From positions 1-64,000 of the forward strand of contig CAJTCU010000008.1 of NCBI GenBank assembly GCA_910574935.1: a stretch of 64,000 bases of DNA, read 5' to 3'. A model generated the notes under the pieces. It did no database searches and was not told where the DNA came from. It saw nothing but the letters and a program-made list of their open reading frames with translations. The DNA comes from Oscillospiraceae bacterium (GTDB lineage: Bacteria > Bacillota > Clostridia > Oscillospirales > Acutalibacteraceae). This document shows positions 50,171 through 57,755 of the stretch, one piece after another. Position 1 is the stretch's first letter, and each line of letters begins with the position of its first letter. Position numbers and translations under genes: made by a program.

Positions 50171-51205
50171 TTATTCCCCGGCCACCAGCTGTACCACGTG
50201 GCAGACGCCAGGGGTGCTTTCTCCCTGCTGCTGGGAGGTGGTGGACATCAGCGCCCCGGTGGGGCAGAAGAGGATGTTTTTCAGCTGGCCCCGCTCCATC
50301 TGGTTCAGCAGGTGTCCGCACAGTACGCTGGCGCAGCATCCACAGCCCGAGCCCCCGGCGTGCGTGTCCTGCTTCTCTCGGTCATAAAGCAGCAGGCCGC
50401 AGTCTTTGTGTACCCGCCGCAGGTCCACGCCGTTTTCCAAAAGCATCTCAATCAGCAGGTTAGATCCCACCAGTCCCAGGTCGCCGGTAACAACGCAGTC
50501 GTAGTCGCCAGGGGAGGTGCCAGTATCCTCTAAAAATTGAAAAATGCTGTCTGCCGCTGCCGGGGCCATAGCCGCACCCATATTGGCCGGGTCCTTCACG
50601 CCCAGGTCCACAATCTTTCCAAAAAGTCCCCGGGCCACCTGAACCCTGCCCCCTTCGCCCATAATGACACAGCCCGCGGCCGTGGCGGTCCACTGGGCTG
50701 TGGGGGTGCGCTGGGCGCCATATTCCAGGGGGGTGCGGAACTGCCGTTCGGCAGTGCAGAAGTGGGAGCTGGTCACGGCCGCTGCCCGGCTGGCTGTCCC
50801 AGATTCTACCATAATAGAGGCCAGCAGAAGGGCCTGGGCCATGGTGGAGCAGGCCCCATACTGGCCCAAAAAGGGCAGGCCGAACTCCCGCAGGCCGAAG
50901 GTGGAGGAGATGCACTGGTTTAGCAGGTCCCCGGCAAAGATCATGTCCACCTGGCCCTGCCCAGCGGCTTCTAGCGCCAAGGAAACCGCCTCTTTTTGCA
51001 GCTGCGCCTCCGCTTTTTCCCAGCTGTCCATACCCAGCTTAGTGTCGTCAAAGGTTTGGTGGAACTCTGCCCCCAGGGGGCCCTGGGCCTCCTTGCGCCC
51101 GCCCACGGCGGCCCGGCCCAAAATGCCTGGCCGCCGGTCAAACTGAAAACTGCTTTTGCCAACTCGTTTCATAAACCCTGCCCAGCCTTTCCAAAAGAAA
51201 TCCAT
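50171..51205 (-). CDS. spoVAD: Stage V sporulation protein AD
   Basis: A thiolase-fold protein that takes part in loading dipicolinic acid into the forespore and in its release at germination. The 344-residue length fits. Recognisable blocks are FDRRPGILGRAAVGG-like N-terminal text, FAGDLLNQCISSTFGLREFG, GQYGACSTMAQALLL, AVTSSHFCTAERQFRTPLEYG, VTGDLGLVGSNLL and GSGCGCCASVL near the C-terminus. The ATG at 51205 has AAAGGG seven bases upstream; a TTG at 51211 is less likely. Its usual partners spoVAC and spoVAE are not adjacent. It places the organism among endospore formers. Confidence 0.95.
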   Translation of the reverse strand: MDFFWKGWAGFMKRVGKSSFQFDRRPGILGRAAVGGRKEAQGPLGAEFHQTFDDTKLGMDSWEKAEAQLQKEAVSLALEAAGQGQVDMIFAGDLLNQCISSTFGLREFGLPFLGQYGACSTMAQALLLASIMVESGTASRAAAVTSSHFCTAERQFRTPLEYGAQRTPTAQWTATAAGCVIMGEGGRVQVARGLFGKIVDLGVKDPANMGAAMAPAAADSIFQFLEDTGTSPGDYDCVVTGDLGLVGSNLLIEMLLENGVDLRRVHKDCGLLLYDREKQDTHAGGSGCGCCASVLCGHLLNQMERGQLKNILFCPTGALMSTTSQQQGESTPGVCHVVQLVAGE

Positions 51206-51505
51206 GCGCAAGCCCTTTGCGCTTTTTTCTAGTTTGTACGGAGGGGCGGGGATTATGCGGACTTTCGTTGATAACGATTTTGCGGATTCCCTGCTCCCTT
51301 TTTTGGATGCTGTGGGCCGCTAGGGAGGGGACGCTGCCACAGAAAAACGCGCTGGCTATGCTGGCCGGTTACCACCCAGGTAGGGCGGGGCCGCGCCCGG
51401 CTCCGCGAAGGAGGTTCAGCGCTTGCGCTGGAAAAAAGACCTTTTACATTTTGGCTATTTGTGGTATAATAAGGATACTATCTTGTAAAGGAATGTGATC
51501 CATCC
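51206..51505. other. Gap between divergent spoVAD and zinc-ribbon genes
   Basis: About 300 bp without a gene. Apart from the promoter at 51443-51470 I see nothing notable; a sigmaG-type promoter for spoVAD was not recognised. Confidence 0.35.
51443..51470 (+). promoter_or_regulatory. Promoter of the zinc-ribbon membrane protein gene
   Basis: TTTACA (51443-51448) and TATAAT (51465-51470) with a 16-base spacer. Confidence 0.65.
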
Positions 51506-52432
51506 ATGAAATGTCCCCAATGCGGATATACGGTGCGCAAAGGTAACTTCTGCCCTAACTGTGGGACCAAGTTTCTGCGGGCCAAATACTGCCGCAACTG
51601 TGAGGAAATTATTGACGCAAACGCAGAGGTGTGCCCCTTCTGCAACGCTTCCCAGCAGTCCCCCGCCCCAGTGTTCCAGTGGTGGTACGCCCTGGTGCTG
51701 GCCGGGGTGCTGCTTGTGGGCATTGCCGCCGGTATTGGCATTCATATGGCGGTTTCCGCCCAGGCCCTGCCCCAGGACACCGGGGCCTCGCTGCCCTCCC
51801 TTCAGGTGGACCCAAACCCGGACTATGAAGTTACCTACCAGCGGGACTGGGTCTACCGGGATGTGCTGGACGATGTTTGTTGCTACGCCCTGGTGGAGGT
51901 GGAAAACACAGGCAATGTAAACCTGCGGCTGGGCCGGGGGCAGTTCCAATTCCGGAGCCCCCAGGGGGAGAAGATTACCACCTACCACGGGGTCTCCTCT
52001 TTCCCCAGTATTATTGCTCCGGGGGAAAAGGGCTATTTCTACTGTAACATGGGGGCGCTGAAGGATATGGACGAGAACACCCCCTATGTGATGACCCCGC
52101 AGCTGACCCTGGAAGAGACCAGCCAAGACCCCCACAGCTACCCAGTGGCCGGGGTGGAAAAGGTGTCGGGAGACCTGTTTGCCCCCTGGCACCTGGACGG
52201 ATGGGTGAAAAACGACAGCCAGGAGCTTTTGGAAACCCTGCAAGTGGACTGCTTGATTTTTGATGAGGAAAGCAAGCCCTTGGCCGTGTGCGGCGCTATG
52301 TTGCAGGAGGTAAAGGCGGGAGAAAGCGCCCGCTTTGCGGTAAGTTCTGTGCTTTTGGGGGACATGGACCTGACTTTGGAGGATGTGAAGGAGTTCCAGT
52401 TTTTTGCCTATGACCCCTCGGCTGGAAAGTAG
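51506..52432 (+). CDS. Zinc-ribbon domain membrane protein
   Basis: A 308-residue protein with two N-terminal zinc ribbons: CPQCGYTVRKGNFCPNCG (3-20) and CRNCEEIIDANAEVCPFC (29-46). One TM helix (about 62-84) is followed by an extracellular beta-rich part of ~215 residues that looks like two FxLYD-type immunoglobulin-like domains (ALVEVENTGNVNLRLGRGQF and HLDGWVKNDSQELLETLQVD). The ribbons would be cytoplasmic and the rest outside. Such proteins are common in Firmicutes and not functionally defined. It is monocistronic with a promoter and a bidirectional terminator. Confidence 0.8.
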   Translation: MKCPQCGYTVRKGNFCPNCGTKFLRAKYCRNCEEIIDANAEVCPFCNASQQSPAPVFQWWYALVLAGVLLVGIAAGIGIHMAVSAQALPQDTGASLPSLQVDPNPDYEVTYQRDWVYRDVLDDVCCYALVEVENTGNVNLRLGRGQFQFRSPQGEKITTYHGVSSFPSIIAPGEKGYFYCNMGALKDMDENTPYVMTPQLTLEETSQDPHSYPVAGVEKVSGDLFAPWHLDGWVKNDSQELLETLQVDCLIFDEESKPLAVCGAMLQEVKAGESARFAVSSVLLGDMDLTLEDVKEFQFFAYDPSAGK

Positions 52433-52514
52433 ACGGCTGTACATAGAGCCCAACCGTTTGGCCCGGCAAAAAAGTCCGGCCCACGGAATGATTCTGAACG
52501 CTTTTGGCCAGCAT

Positions 52515-52556
52515 AAAAGCTCCCCGCGGGATTTTAAGCGGGGAGCTTTGGTTTTA
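52515..52556. terminator. Bidirectional terminator between the zinc-ribbon and apbE genes
   Basis: AAAGCTCCCCGC pairs perfectly with GCGGGGAGCTTT around a 10-base loop, with A residues before and T residues after. Confidence 0.92.
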
Positions 52557-52592
52557 TCCAGAATGTGGCGGGTTTGATGAAAAAAGCATGGA

Positions 52593-53606
52593 TTATAAGG
52601 GGCTGGTAAGGGTAAACGTCTCCTTTAGGGGGCCGGTGGCGGTTATAACGCCCTTTTCGGTTACGAACACGCCCCCCGCGCCGAACGCCTCCAGAAGTTG
52701 TGTGCCTTTTTCTTGCCCCAGCACAAAGCAGGCTGTGGCCAGGCCATCGCTGAGAGCCCCGCTCTCCATGTGCCAGACAGTGACAGACACCAGCCCGCTC
52801 TGGGCAGGATATCCGGTGGCAGGGTCCAGCAGGTGGCAGTAGGTTTTGCCCTCTTGTTCGAAAAACTTTTCATAGCTGCCGGAGGTGGAAACAAAGCCGC
52901 CCTCCAGGCGCAATATTCCCAAGGAACCTACGCCCTCTGGGTCCCGGACGCTCACCTGCCAGGGGGAGCCTCCGGGTTTTTGGCCCCATAGCCCCACGCT
53001 GCCGCCCACAGCCACCACGGCGGCCTGTACGCCCTTTTCCCGGTAGCAGGCCACAGCGGCGTCGCAGGCCGCGCCTTTGCCCACGGCGCCCAGGTCTACC
53101 TGCATTCTGGCCTGCTGTAGGCTGGCGCGGCCCTCTTCCGACAGGTCCAGGGCCCGGTAGTCCACCAGGGCCAGGGCCCCGGCCAGCTCTTTTTCGTTGG
53201 GCAGGCGGGGGCTTCCGTCAAAATCCCACAGGCGGGTTAGGGGACCCAGGGTGGGGTCCAGGGCCCCGCCGCTTTTTTCACTGATGAGAAGGGTCTGCTC
53301 CAGCACAGCCGCCGCCTGGGGGGAGAGCACCACCTCGCCGCCGCCCGCCGCCTGGTTCATCTGGGCGATGGAGCCCTGCCGCCGCCAAGAAATTTCGTTT
53401 TCCAGGGCAGCCACAGCCCCGCTGGCCTCTTGGGCGGCAGTTTCTTCCCCGCCCCATAGGCTTTGCTGCATATAGGAGCCCATGGCAAAGGTCTCCAGCC
53501 GCATGGGCTCGGGATCTTTGTGCCAGTATAGGGTCGCCGCGCCGCCCACCAGCCCGAAAAATAGGAGGCCCGCCAAAATCCGGCGGGCCGTAAACTTCTC
53601 TTTCAT
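52593..53606 (-). CDS. apbE: FAD:protein FMN transferase, ApbE family
   Basis: Transfers FMN from FAD to Thr/Ser residues of target flavoproteins, usually outside the membrane. The 337-residue protein has an N-terminal signal anchor (about 10-27) and ApbE motifs: FAMGSYMQQSLWG, EISWRRQGSIAQMNQAAGG, SGGALDPTLGPLTRLWDF, the flavin-binding DLGAVGKGAACDAA, VSTSGSYEKFF, HLLDPATGYPAQ and the metal-binding SGALSDGLATACFVLG. No Rnf or Nqr subunit gene, the common target, is in the window. The start overlaps the stop of the upstream kinase gene by four bases (ATGA), so the two are coupled. Confidence 0.93.
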   Translation of the reverse strand: MKEKFTARRILAGLLFFGLVGGAATLYWHKDPEPMRLETFAMGSYMQQSLWGGEETAAQEASGAVAALENEISWRRQGSIAQMNQAAGGGEVVLSPQAAAVLEQTLLISEKSGGALDPTLGPLTRLWDFDGSPRLPNEKELAGALALVDYRALDLSEEGRASLQQARMQVDLGAVGKGAACDAAVACYREKGVQAAVVAVGGSVGLWGQKPGGSPWQVSVRDPEGVGSLGILRLEGGFVSTSGSYEKFFEQEGKTYCHLLDPATGYPAQSGLVSVTVWHMESGALSDGLATACFVLGQEKGTQLLEAFGAGGVFVTEKGVITATGPLKETFTLTSPL

Positions 53607-54220
53607 CGGTCCAGCTTCCGGGCGGCGTCCAGCAGCAGCTCTACCGTGTCGTCAATGCTGAATCGGGAGGTGTCGATGGAGATGTCGTAGTTTTGCAGGT
53701 CGTCCCAGCGCTTGTTGGAATAGAAGTTATAGTAATTGGCCCGCTGTTTATCCTTTTTAGTGACAAAATCGGTCGCTTTTCTTTCTTCGCAGTCCTTTTT
53801 TTCAATGGAGCGCCGGACACGGGTCTCCTTGTTGGCATGAATAAACACGTTCAGGCAGTTGGGGTGTTCCCGCAGAATATAGTCCGCGCAGCGGCCAATA
53901 ACCACGCAGGGCCCTTCGGCGGCGGCTTTTTTGATAATATCGGACTGGATGATAAAGAGCTTGTCGTTAATAGGCATTTCGTTGATGCCGGGCACCCGGG
54001 CCCCAAAGGAGTAATTGCCCATGACCATGGAGTACAAAAGGCTGCTGGTGGCCTTTTCATCCGCGTGGGCGAACACTTCTTCAGAAAGGCCGCTCTGCTT
54101 GGCGGCCATGGCGATGAGGGCCTTGTCATAAAAGGGCACGTTCAGCTGGCGGGCCAGCCGCTCGCCTACCTCGTGGCCTCCGCTTCCAAACTGGCGGGAG
54201 ATTGTAATGACTGGCAGCAT
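53603..54220 (-). CDS. Cytidylate kinase-like family protein
   Basis: A 205-residue P-loop protein of the cytidylate-kinase-like (AAA_33/Cytidylate_kin2) family, common in Clostridia and distinct from true Cmk. The P-loop region is ITISRQFGSGGHEVGERLA at the N-terminus, followed by FYDKALIAMAAKQSGL. CVVIGRCADYILREHPNCLNVFIHA gives the Walker B region, and the lid carries several Arg/Lys (ETRVRRSIEKKDC). The C-terminus YDISIDTSRFSIDDTVELLL is typical. The substrate is not established for the family. AAAAGGAGG precedes the start, and a good promoter lies upstream. Confidence 0.88.
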   Translation of the reverse strand: MLPVITISRQFGSGGHEVGERLARQLNVPFYDKALIAMAAKQSGLSEEVFAHADEKATSSLLYSMVMGNYSFGARVPGINEMPINDKLFIIQSDIIKKAAAEGPCVVIGRCADYILREHPNCLNVFIHANKETRVRRSIEKKDCEERKATDFVTKKDKQRANYYNFYSNKRWDDLQNYDISIDTSRFSIDDTVELLLDAARKLDR

Positions 54221-54300
54221 GATGGTATCCTCCTTTTATGTTCATAAAGTATAGTAATCTGTTGCGTACAGGGCGGTTTATGGGTAATTTATCTATGTAT

Positions 54301-54329
54301 ATTATAACTCGTTTGGGGGGAAAAGTCAA
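54301..54329 (-). promoter_or_regulatory. Promoter of the kinase-like/apbE operon
   Basis: On the minus strand TTGACT (54324-54329) and TATAAT (54301-54306) with a 17-base spacer. Confidence 0.75.
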
Positions 54330-54417
54330 TATGGTTTCCATAGGATTTTTTGCCCTGGGGGCAGGGGGGATGGGGTGAAAGGAAGCGGCATAATCAAGTA
54401 TTTTATGACGATATTTT

Positions 54418-54860
54418 GGCCTCCGGCGGCTCAGGGGCGTTGCCCCTAAGGAGCCACCACTTTTGAAAAAGTGGACAAAACGTTTGCTTTGCCGCTGCCA
54501 GAACAGCGTGCGTAAAACAACGTGTTCGGGCGCTTTCCGGGCGAAGGGAGTGTCCGAAAAGAAGAGTTTATGACAAAAGAGTGGAGTCGCACCTGCCGAT
54601 GAAATCGGCTGGGTTCGGTGGGGTCAGGGCGCTCCCCAGTGGGGAGCTTTCCCCTCCGGCGGTGGAGAGTTGGCAAATAAATCCAAGCCTCCAAACCCCG
54701 CAACCTTTGAAAAGGGCGAGGGTCGCCATGTGGCAAAGAGTGGATGCTTTGCATCAACTCTCGTCCTGAGCCGACCGAAGCGGCAGCGGAGACGACGAAA
54801 CTTTTCATGGCGCTCGCCGGGAGCTTGTTTTTTATCTCCTCGTTTTGGGCACTCCCCGGG
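54418..54860 (+). repeat. Family C repeat, composite copy 2
   Basis: A partial copy at 54418-54482 (GGCCTCCGGCGG, AGGGGC/GCCCCT hairpin, CCACTTTTGAAAAAGTGG hairpin) is followed by a longer copy from about 54541 to 54860, bounded by GGGAGTGTCCGAAAA and its inverse TTTTGGGCACTCCC. The longer copy contains GAAGAGTTTATGACAAAAGA as in copy 1, then some 250 bp of extra sequence with several short hairpins, then ACCCCGCAACCTTTGAAAAGG and GACGAAACTTTTC. It fills most of the 719-bp gap between the kinase-like gene and purC. Open frames inside it are not credible genes. Confidence 0.75.
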
Positions 54861-54871
54861 CGAAAGCCCCC

Positions 54872-54900
54872 TTGCAAAAAATGGCGGGATACGTTATACT
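54872..54900 (+). promoter_or_regulatory. Promoter of purC
   Basis: TTGCAA (54872-54877) and TATACT (54895-54900) with a 17-base spacer. It begins 12 bases after the family C repeat ends. Confidence 0.7.
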
Positions 54901-54939
54901 AGTTAAAAAATCCCACATACAGAAAGGGCGGCTATTTTT

Positions 54940-55788
54940 ATGGAAAAGCTTATCAGTGGCAAGGTTCGGGAGGTCTACCAGGTGGCACCAGACCAGCTGG
55001 CCATTGTTACTACCGACCGGGTCTCGGCCTTTGACGTGATTCTTCCCACCCCCATTACGGACAAGGGCCGGGTCCTCAACGACCTGTCCTCCTTCTGGTT
55101 CCGCTACACCCAGGACATTGTGCCCAACCATATGATCTCCGAAAACCCGGAGGACATGCCCCCCCAGCTGCGGGGGGAGGAGTTCCAGGGGCGCACTATC
55201 CTGGTGAAAAAGCTGAAGATGCTGCCCTTTGAGTTCATTGTGCGGGGATACCTGTTCGGCTCTATGTGGAAGGCCTACCAGAAGGAGGGCGCTTTCTGCG
55301 GCACGCCCCTGCCCGACGGGATGCAGCAGGCCCAGCAGTTGGAAAAGCCCATCTTAACCCCCTCTATCAAGGCGGCCGAAGGTCATGACGTGAATGTTTC
55401 GGTGGAGTACATGGCCGAAAAGCTGGGGGCCGAAATGGCCAAAAAGCTGGAGGAGACCGCTATGGCTCTTTACCAGCGCTGCTTTGACTACGCCTATGAG
55501 CGGGGCATTATCATCGCGGACACGAAAGTAGAGTTCGGCCTGGACCAAGAGGGCGGGCTGGTGCTGGCCGACGAGGTGTTTACCCCGGACTCCAGCCGCT
55601 TCTGGAGCCGGGAGGCCTATCAGGTGGGTACATCCCCTAAAAGCTTCGACAAGCAGTTCTTGCGGGACTGGCTGACCGAAAAGGGCTTTGCGGGCCAGGA
55701 CCCTGGGCCCGAAATTCCTGCCGAAGTGGCGGCGAAGACCCGGGAAAAGTACCTGGAGTGCCGGCAGAGGCTGGTTCCCCAAGCATAA
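54940..55788 (+). CDS. purC: Phosphoribosylaminoimidazole-succinocarboxamide synthase
   Basis: Joins aspartate to CAIR in purine synthesis using ATP. The 282-residue protein shows ISGKVREVYQVAPDQLAIVTTDRVSAFD, the VVRGYL-like FIVRGYLFGSMWKAYQKEG, the ATP/Mg segment GIIIADTKVEFGLD and DEVFTPDSSRFWSREAY. It belongs to the longer purC form with a C-terminal extension. It is followed after 11 bases by dtd. Other pur genes are absent from the window. Confidence 0.96.
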   Translation: MEKLISGKVREVYQVAPDQLAIVTTDRVSAFDVILPTPITDKGRVLNDLSSFWFRYTQDIVPNHMISENPEDMPPQLRGEEFQGRTILVKKLKMLPFEFIVRGYLFGSMWKAYQKEGAFCGTPLPDGMQQAQQLEKPILTPSIKAAEGHDVNVSVEYMAEKLGAEMAKKLEETAMALYQRCFDYAYERGIIIADTKVEFGLDQEGGLVLADEVFTPDSSRFWSREAYQVGTSPKSFDKQFLRDWLTEKGFAGQDPGPEIPAEVAAKTREKYLECRQRLVPQA

Positions 55789-55799
55789 GGAGGCTTCCC

Positions 55800-56246
55800 A
55801 TGCGCGCGGTGGTGCAGCGGGCCGCCTGGGCGGCGGTAAGTATTAACGGAGGCCAGCCCCGGCAGATGGGCCCGGGTCTGGTGGTGTTTTTGGGTGTGAT
55901 GAAGGGCGACGGCCTGGAAGAGGTCCGGCGCATGGCGGAAAAGATCTGGAGCCTGCGGGTGTTTTCCGATGAGGAGGGCAAGATGAACCTCTCTGTGGAT
56001 CAGACAGGGGGTTCGCTGATGGTGATTTCCAATTTCACCTTGGGCACAGACTGCAAAAAGGGGCGGCGGCCCTCCTTTGACCAGGCCGCGCCCCCGGACC
56101 AGGCAGAGCCCCTTTATGAAGATTTTGTGGCCCGGGCCCAGGCCCTGGGGGCCACGGTGGTGACTGGGGAATTTGGCGCGGAGATGCGGGTACGGGTGGA
56201 GAACGACGGGCCGGTGACCCTAATATTGGATACGGACAAGCTATAG
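55800..56246 (+). CDS. dtd: D-aminoacyl-tRNA deacylase
   Basis: Removes D-amino acids and misacylated glycine from tRNA as a proofreading dimer. The 148-residue protein starts MRAVVQRAAWAAVSINGG, typical of Dtd, contains GLVVFLGVMKGD, EKIWSLRVFSDEEGKMNLSV, and the cross-subunit Gly-Pro motif in NDGPVTLILDT. The usual SQFTL motif at the active site reads SNFTL here. The ATG at 55800 has AAGGAGG about six bases upstream. It is co-transcribed with purC. Confidence 0.92.
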   Translation: MRAVVQRAAWAAVSINGGQPRQMGPGLVVFLGVMKGDGLEEVRRMAEKIWSLRVFSDEEGKMNLSVDQTGGSLMVISNFTLGTDCKKGRRPSFDQAAPPDQAEPLYEDFVARAQALGATVVTGEFGAEMRVRVENDGPVTLILDTDKL

Positions 56247-56303
56247 GCTGGCGCATGCTGGGCCTGGAGGCAGGGGGATTCCCTTTAAGAAAGGAAAAAT
56301 ACT

Positions 56304-57206
56304 ATGAACCTAAATTTTTTGGAGAGCTTTATGGAGCGTACGGACTTTCCCCCAGAGGCTGCGGAGGCCTTTATGCAGGCCGGGGGCCAGCTGCGCCGGG
56401 GCGGCTGGGAGGAGGCCATGGACGGGGTGGTGGAATTCTTTTATGAAAACGGTTTCTCTGTGGCAACGACCCAGCCGCTTATTGACGATCTGGCCCAAAA
56501 CACTGGCCTTTCCCCCTACACCTTATGGGAGCTGGCGCTGATTTTTGCCGCAGAGACCGCCCGGACCGCTTACCTGGAGCGGGGCACCAGCGAAGAGATC
56601 TTCTACGATACCTTCTGCGACCTGCGCTACAAGGCCCTGGAGTGTAAGCGGGTGAAGGGGGTATGGGGGAATTTTGTGGCTTTTTGGTACCCCATTTTCT
56701 ACACCTGCGATATTGTAAAGCTGGGCCGCTTGGAATATGAAACCCGCGTGTACAACGGGCCGGCTTTTCAGGGGAAAGGTTTTTCGCTAATGCCTGGGGA
56801 CCGGGTGAAGAGCATCCATATTCCCTCCAGTGGGGAGCCCTTTGACCAGCGGGCCCGGCTGGAATCTTACCGGAAAGCCTATCAATTCTTTCAAGAAGAG
56901 TTGGCGGGCGGGCCATTGGTGTGCATGTGCCATTCCTGGCTTTTATACCCCGAGTACCGGAATGTGCTGCCGGAGGGGTCCAATATCCTAAGCTTTATGG
57001 AGGATTTCCACATTCTAAAGGTAGAGGACAGCCCGATGGACGACGCGTGGCGGGTGTTTGGTGCGTCCGGAGAGGGGTCCGCAGAACACTGGCCCCAAGA
57101 GACCCGGATGCAGCGGGCGTTCCGGTCCCATGTGCTGGCCGGGGGAAAAACCGGCAGTGCCCTGGGCGTGCTGGCTTTTGACGGGGAAAAACTGCTGTAT
57201 AGCTAG
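56304..57206 (+). CDS. Acyltransferase domain-containing protein (GNAT-like C-terminal domain)
   Basis: A 300-residue protein with an N-terminal helical region (1-130) and a C-terminal GNAT-like acyltransferase domain. Landmarks are CDLRYKALECKRVKGVWG, the central RLEYE and HIPSSGEPFDQRARLESYRK, and VCMCHSWLLYPEYRNVLPEG. Similar proteins occur widely in gut Firmicutes and are annotated as acyltransferase domain proteins without known substrates. AAGAAAGG precedes the ATG. It starts 57 bases after dtd and may share the transcript. Its TAG stop codon is the first three bases of a family A repeat. Confidence 0.75.
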   Translation: MNLNFLESFMERTDFPPEAAEAFMQAGGQLRRGGWEEAMDGVVEFFYENGFSVATTQPLIDDLAQNTGLSPYTLWELALIFAAETARTAYLERGTSEEIFYDTFCDLRYKALECKRVKGVWGNFVAFWYPIFYTCDIVKLGRLEYETRVYNGPAFQGKGFSLMPGDRVKSIHIPSSGEPFDQRARLESYRKAYQFFQEELAGGPLVCMCHSWLLYPEYRNVLPEGSNILSFMEDFHILKVEDSPMDDAWRVFGASGEGSAEHWPQETRMQRAFRSHVLAGGKTGSALGVLAFDGEKLLYS

Positions 57207-57368
57207 GGCTTGTTTGAAAATAGAGGAAATGACGGATTTTTGTCCAGAATCGGCCAGCTTCAAGGAAAAAACCGCAAGGAATACTTGCGTATTACGAGGA
57301 TTTTCGACGCAGAAGATGACCCCTTCTGGGCAAAAAGACAGTGTTTTCGATTTTTCAAACAAGCCCTA
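57204..57368 (+). repeat. Dispersed structured repeat, family A, copy 3 (most intact ends)
   Basis: 165 bp with a 17-bp perfect terminal inverted repeat: TAGGGCTTGTTTGAAAA on the left and its complement at the right end. The interior holds AAGGAAAAAACCGCAAGG, a hairpin AATAC-TTGC-GTATT, ACGAGGATTTTCGACG and GAAGATGACC. Compared with copies at 1891 and 31970 the inner stem has changed on both sides while staying paired. Confidence 0.85.
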
Positions 57369-57370
57369 AC

Positions 57371-57467
57371 CCGGTTCAAAAGAGGTATTTCACCTCCTTT
57401 GAACCGGGCAGCTTTGCTGCCCAGCTTAAAAATCGGCATGTACTGATTTTTAAGTGCGTTTACTATA
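57371..57467 (-). repeat. Dispersed structured repeat, family B, copy 2
   Basis: The reverse complement of the element at 23028-23134, with better stems: GGTTCAAAAGAGGT/ACCTCCTTTGAACC, GGGCAGC/GCTGCCC and CTTAAAAATC/GATTTTTAAG. The end TGCGTTTACTATA matches the terminal repeat; the other end is missing where the family A copy abuts it. The remaining bases to 57653 hold no gene or recognisable signal. Confidence 0.8.
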
Positions 57468-57653
57468 AGGGAGCGTCTGGGGCTGTGGCCCGGCCCTGTC
57501 ATAATACGGGCTGAAGTACCGTGCATCAGTTTTTTGCGCCTATCTGCATTTTGCGGGTGGGCGCTGGTTTTTTCAGAAAATAATTAGCTTCTTGAAATGG
57601 TGGGATAAACAGCCGGGCCATCCTGGCGGGCCCGCCCTTTTTCGCCAAATCCC

Positions 57654-57682
57654 TTGCATTCTATTCAGGGGTTTGTTATAAT
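57654..57682 (+). promoter_or_regulatory. Promoter of the BtuF-like lipoprotein gene
   Basis: TTGCAT (57654-57659) and TATAAT (57677-57682) with a 17-base spacer, about 74 bases before the start codon. Confidence 0.75.
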
Positions 57683-57755
57683 AAAAAAGTATTTGCGAAC
57701 GCGCCCTTATGGGGCGGTTTTTGGCGAGAACTACAGAAAGCGAGCGATTTATTTT

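Noticed and set aside
51455-52453. 332-codon minus-strand frame opposite the zinc-ribbon gene
   Set aside because: The plus-strand frame has paired CxxC zinc ribbons, a TM helix and a promoter; the minus frame has none.
54221-54939. Possible protein genes in the 719-bp gap before purC
   Set aside because: All open frames overlap the composite family C repeat and recur as translations of repeat copies elsewhere in the window.
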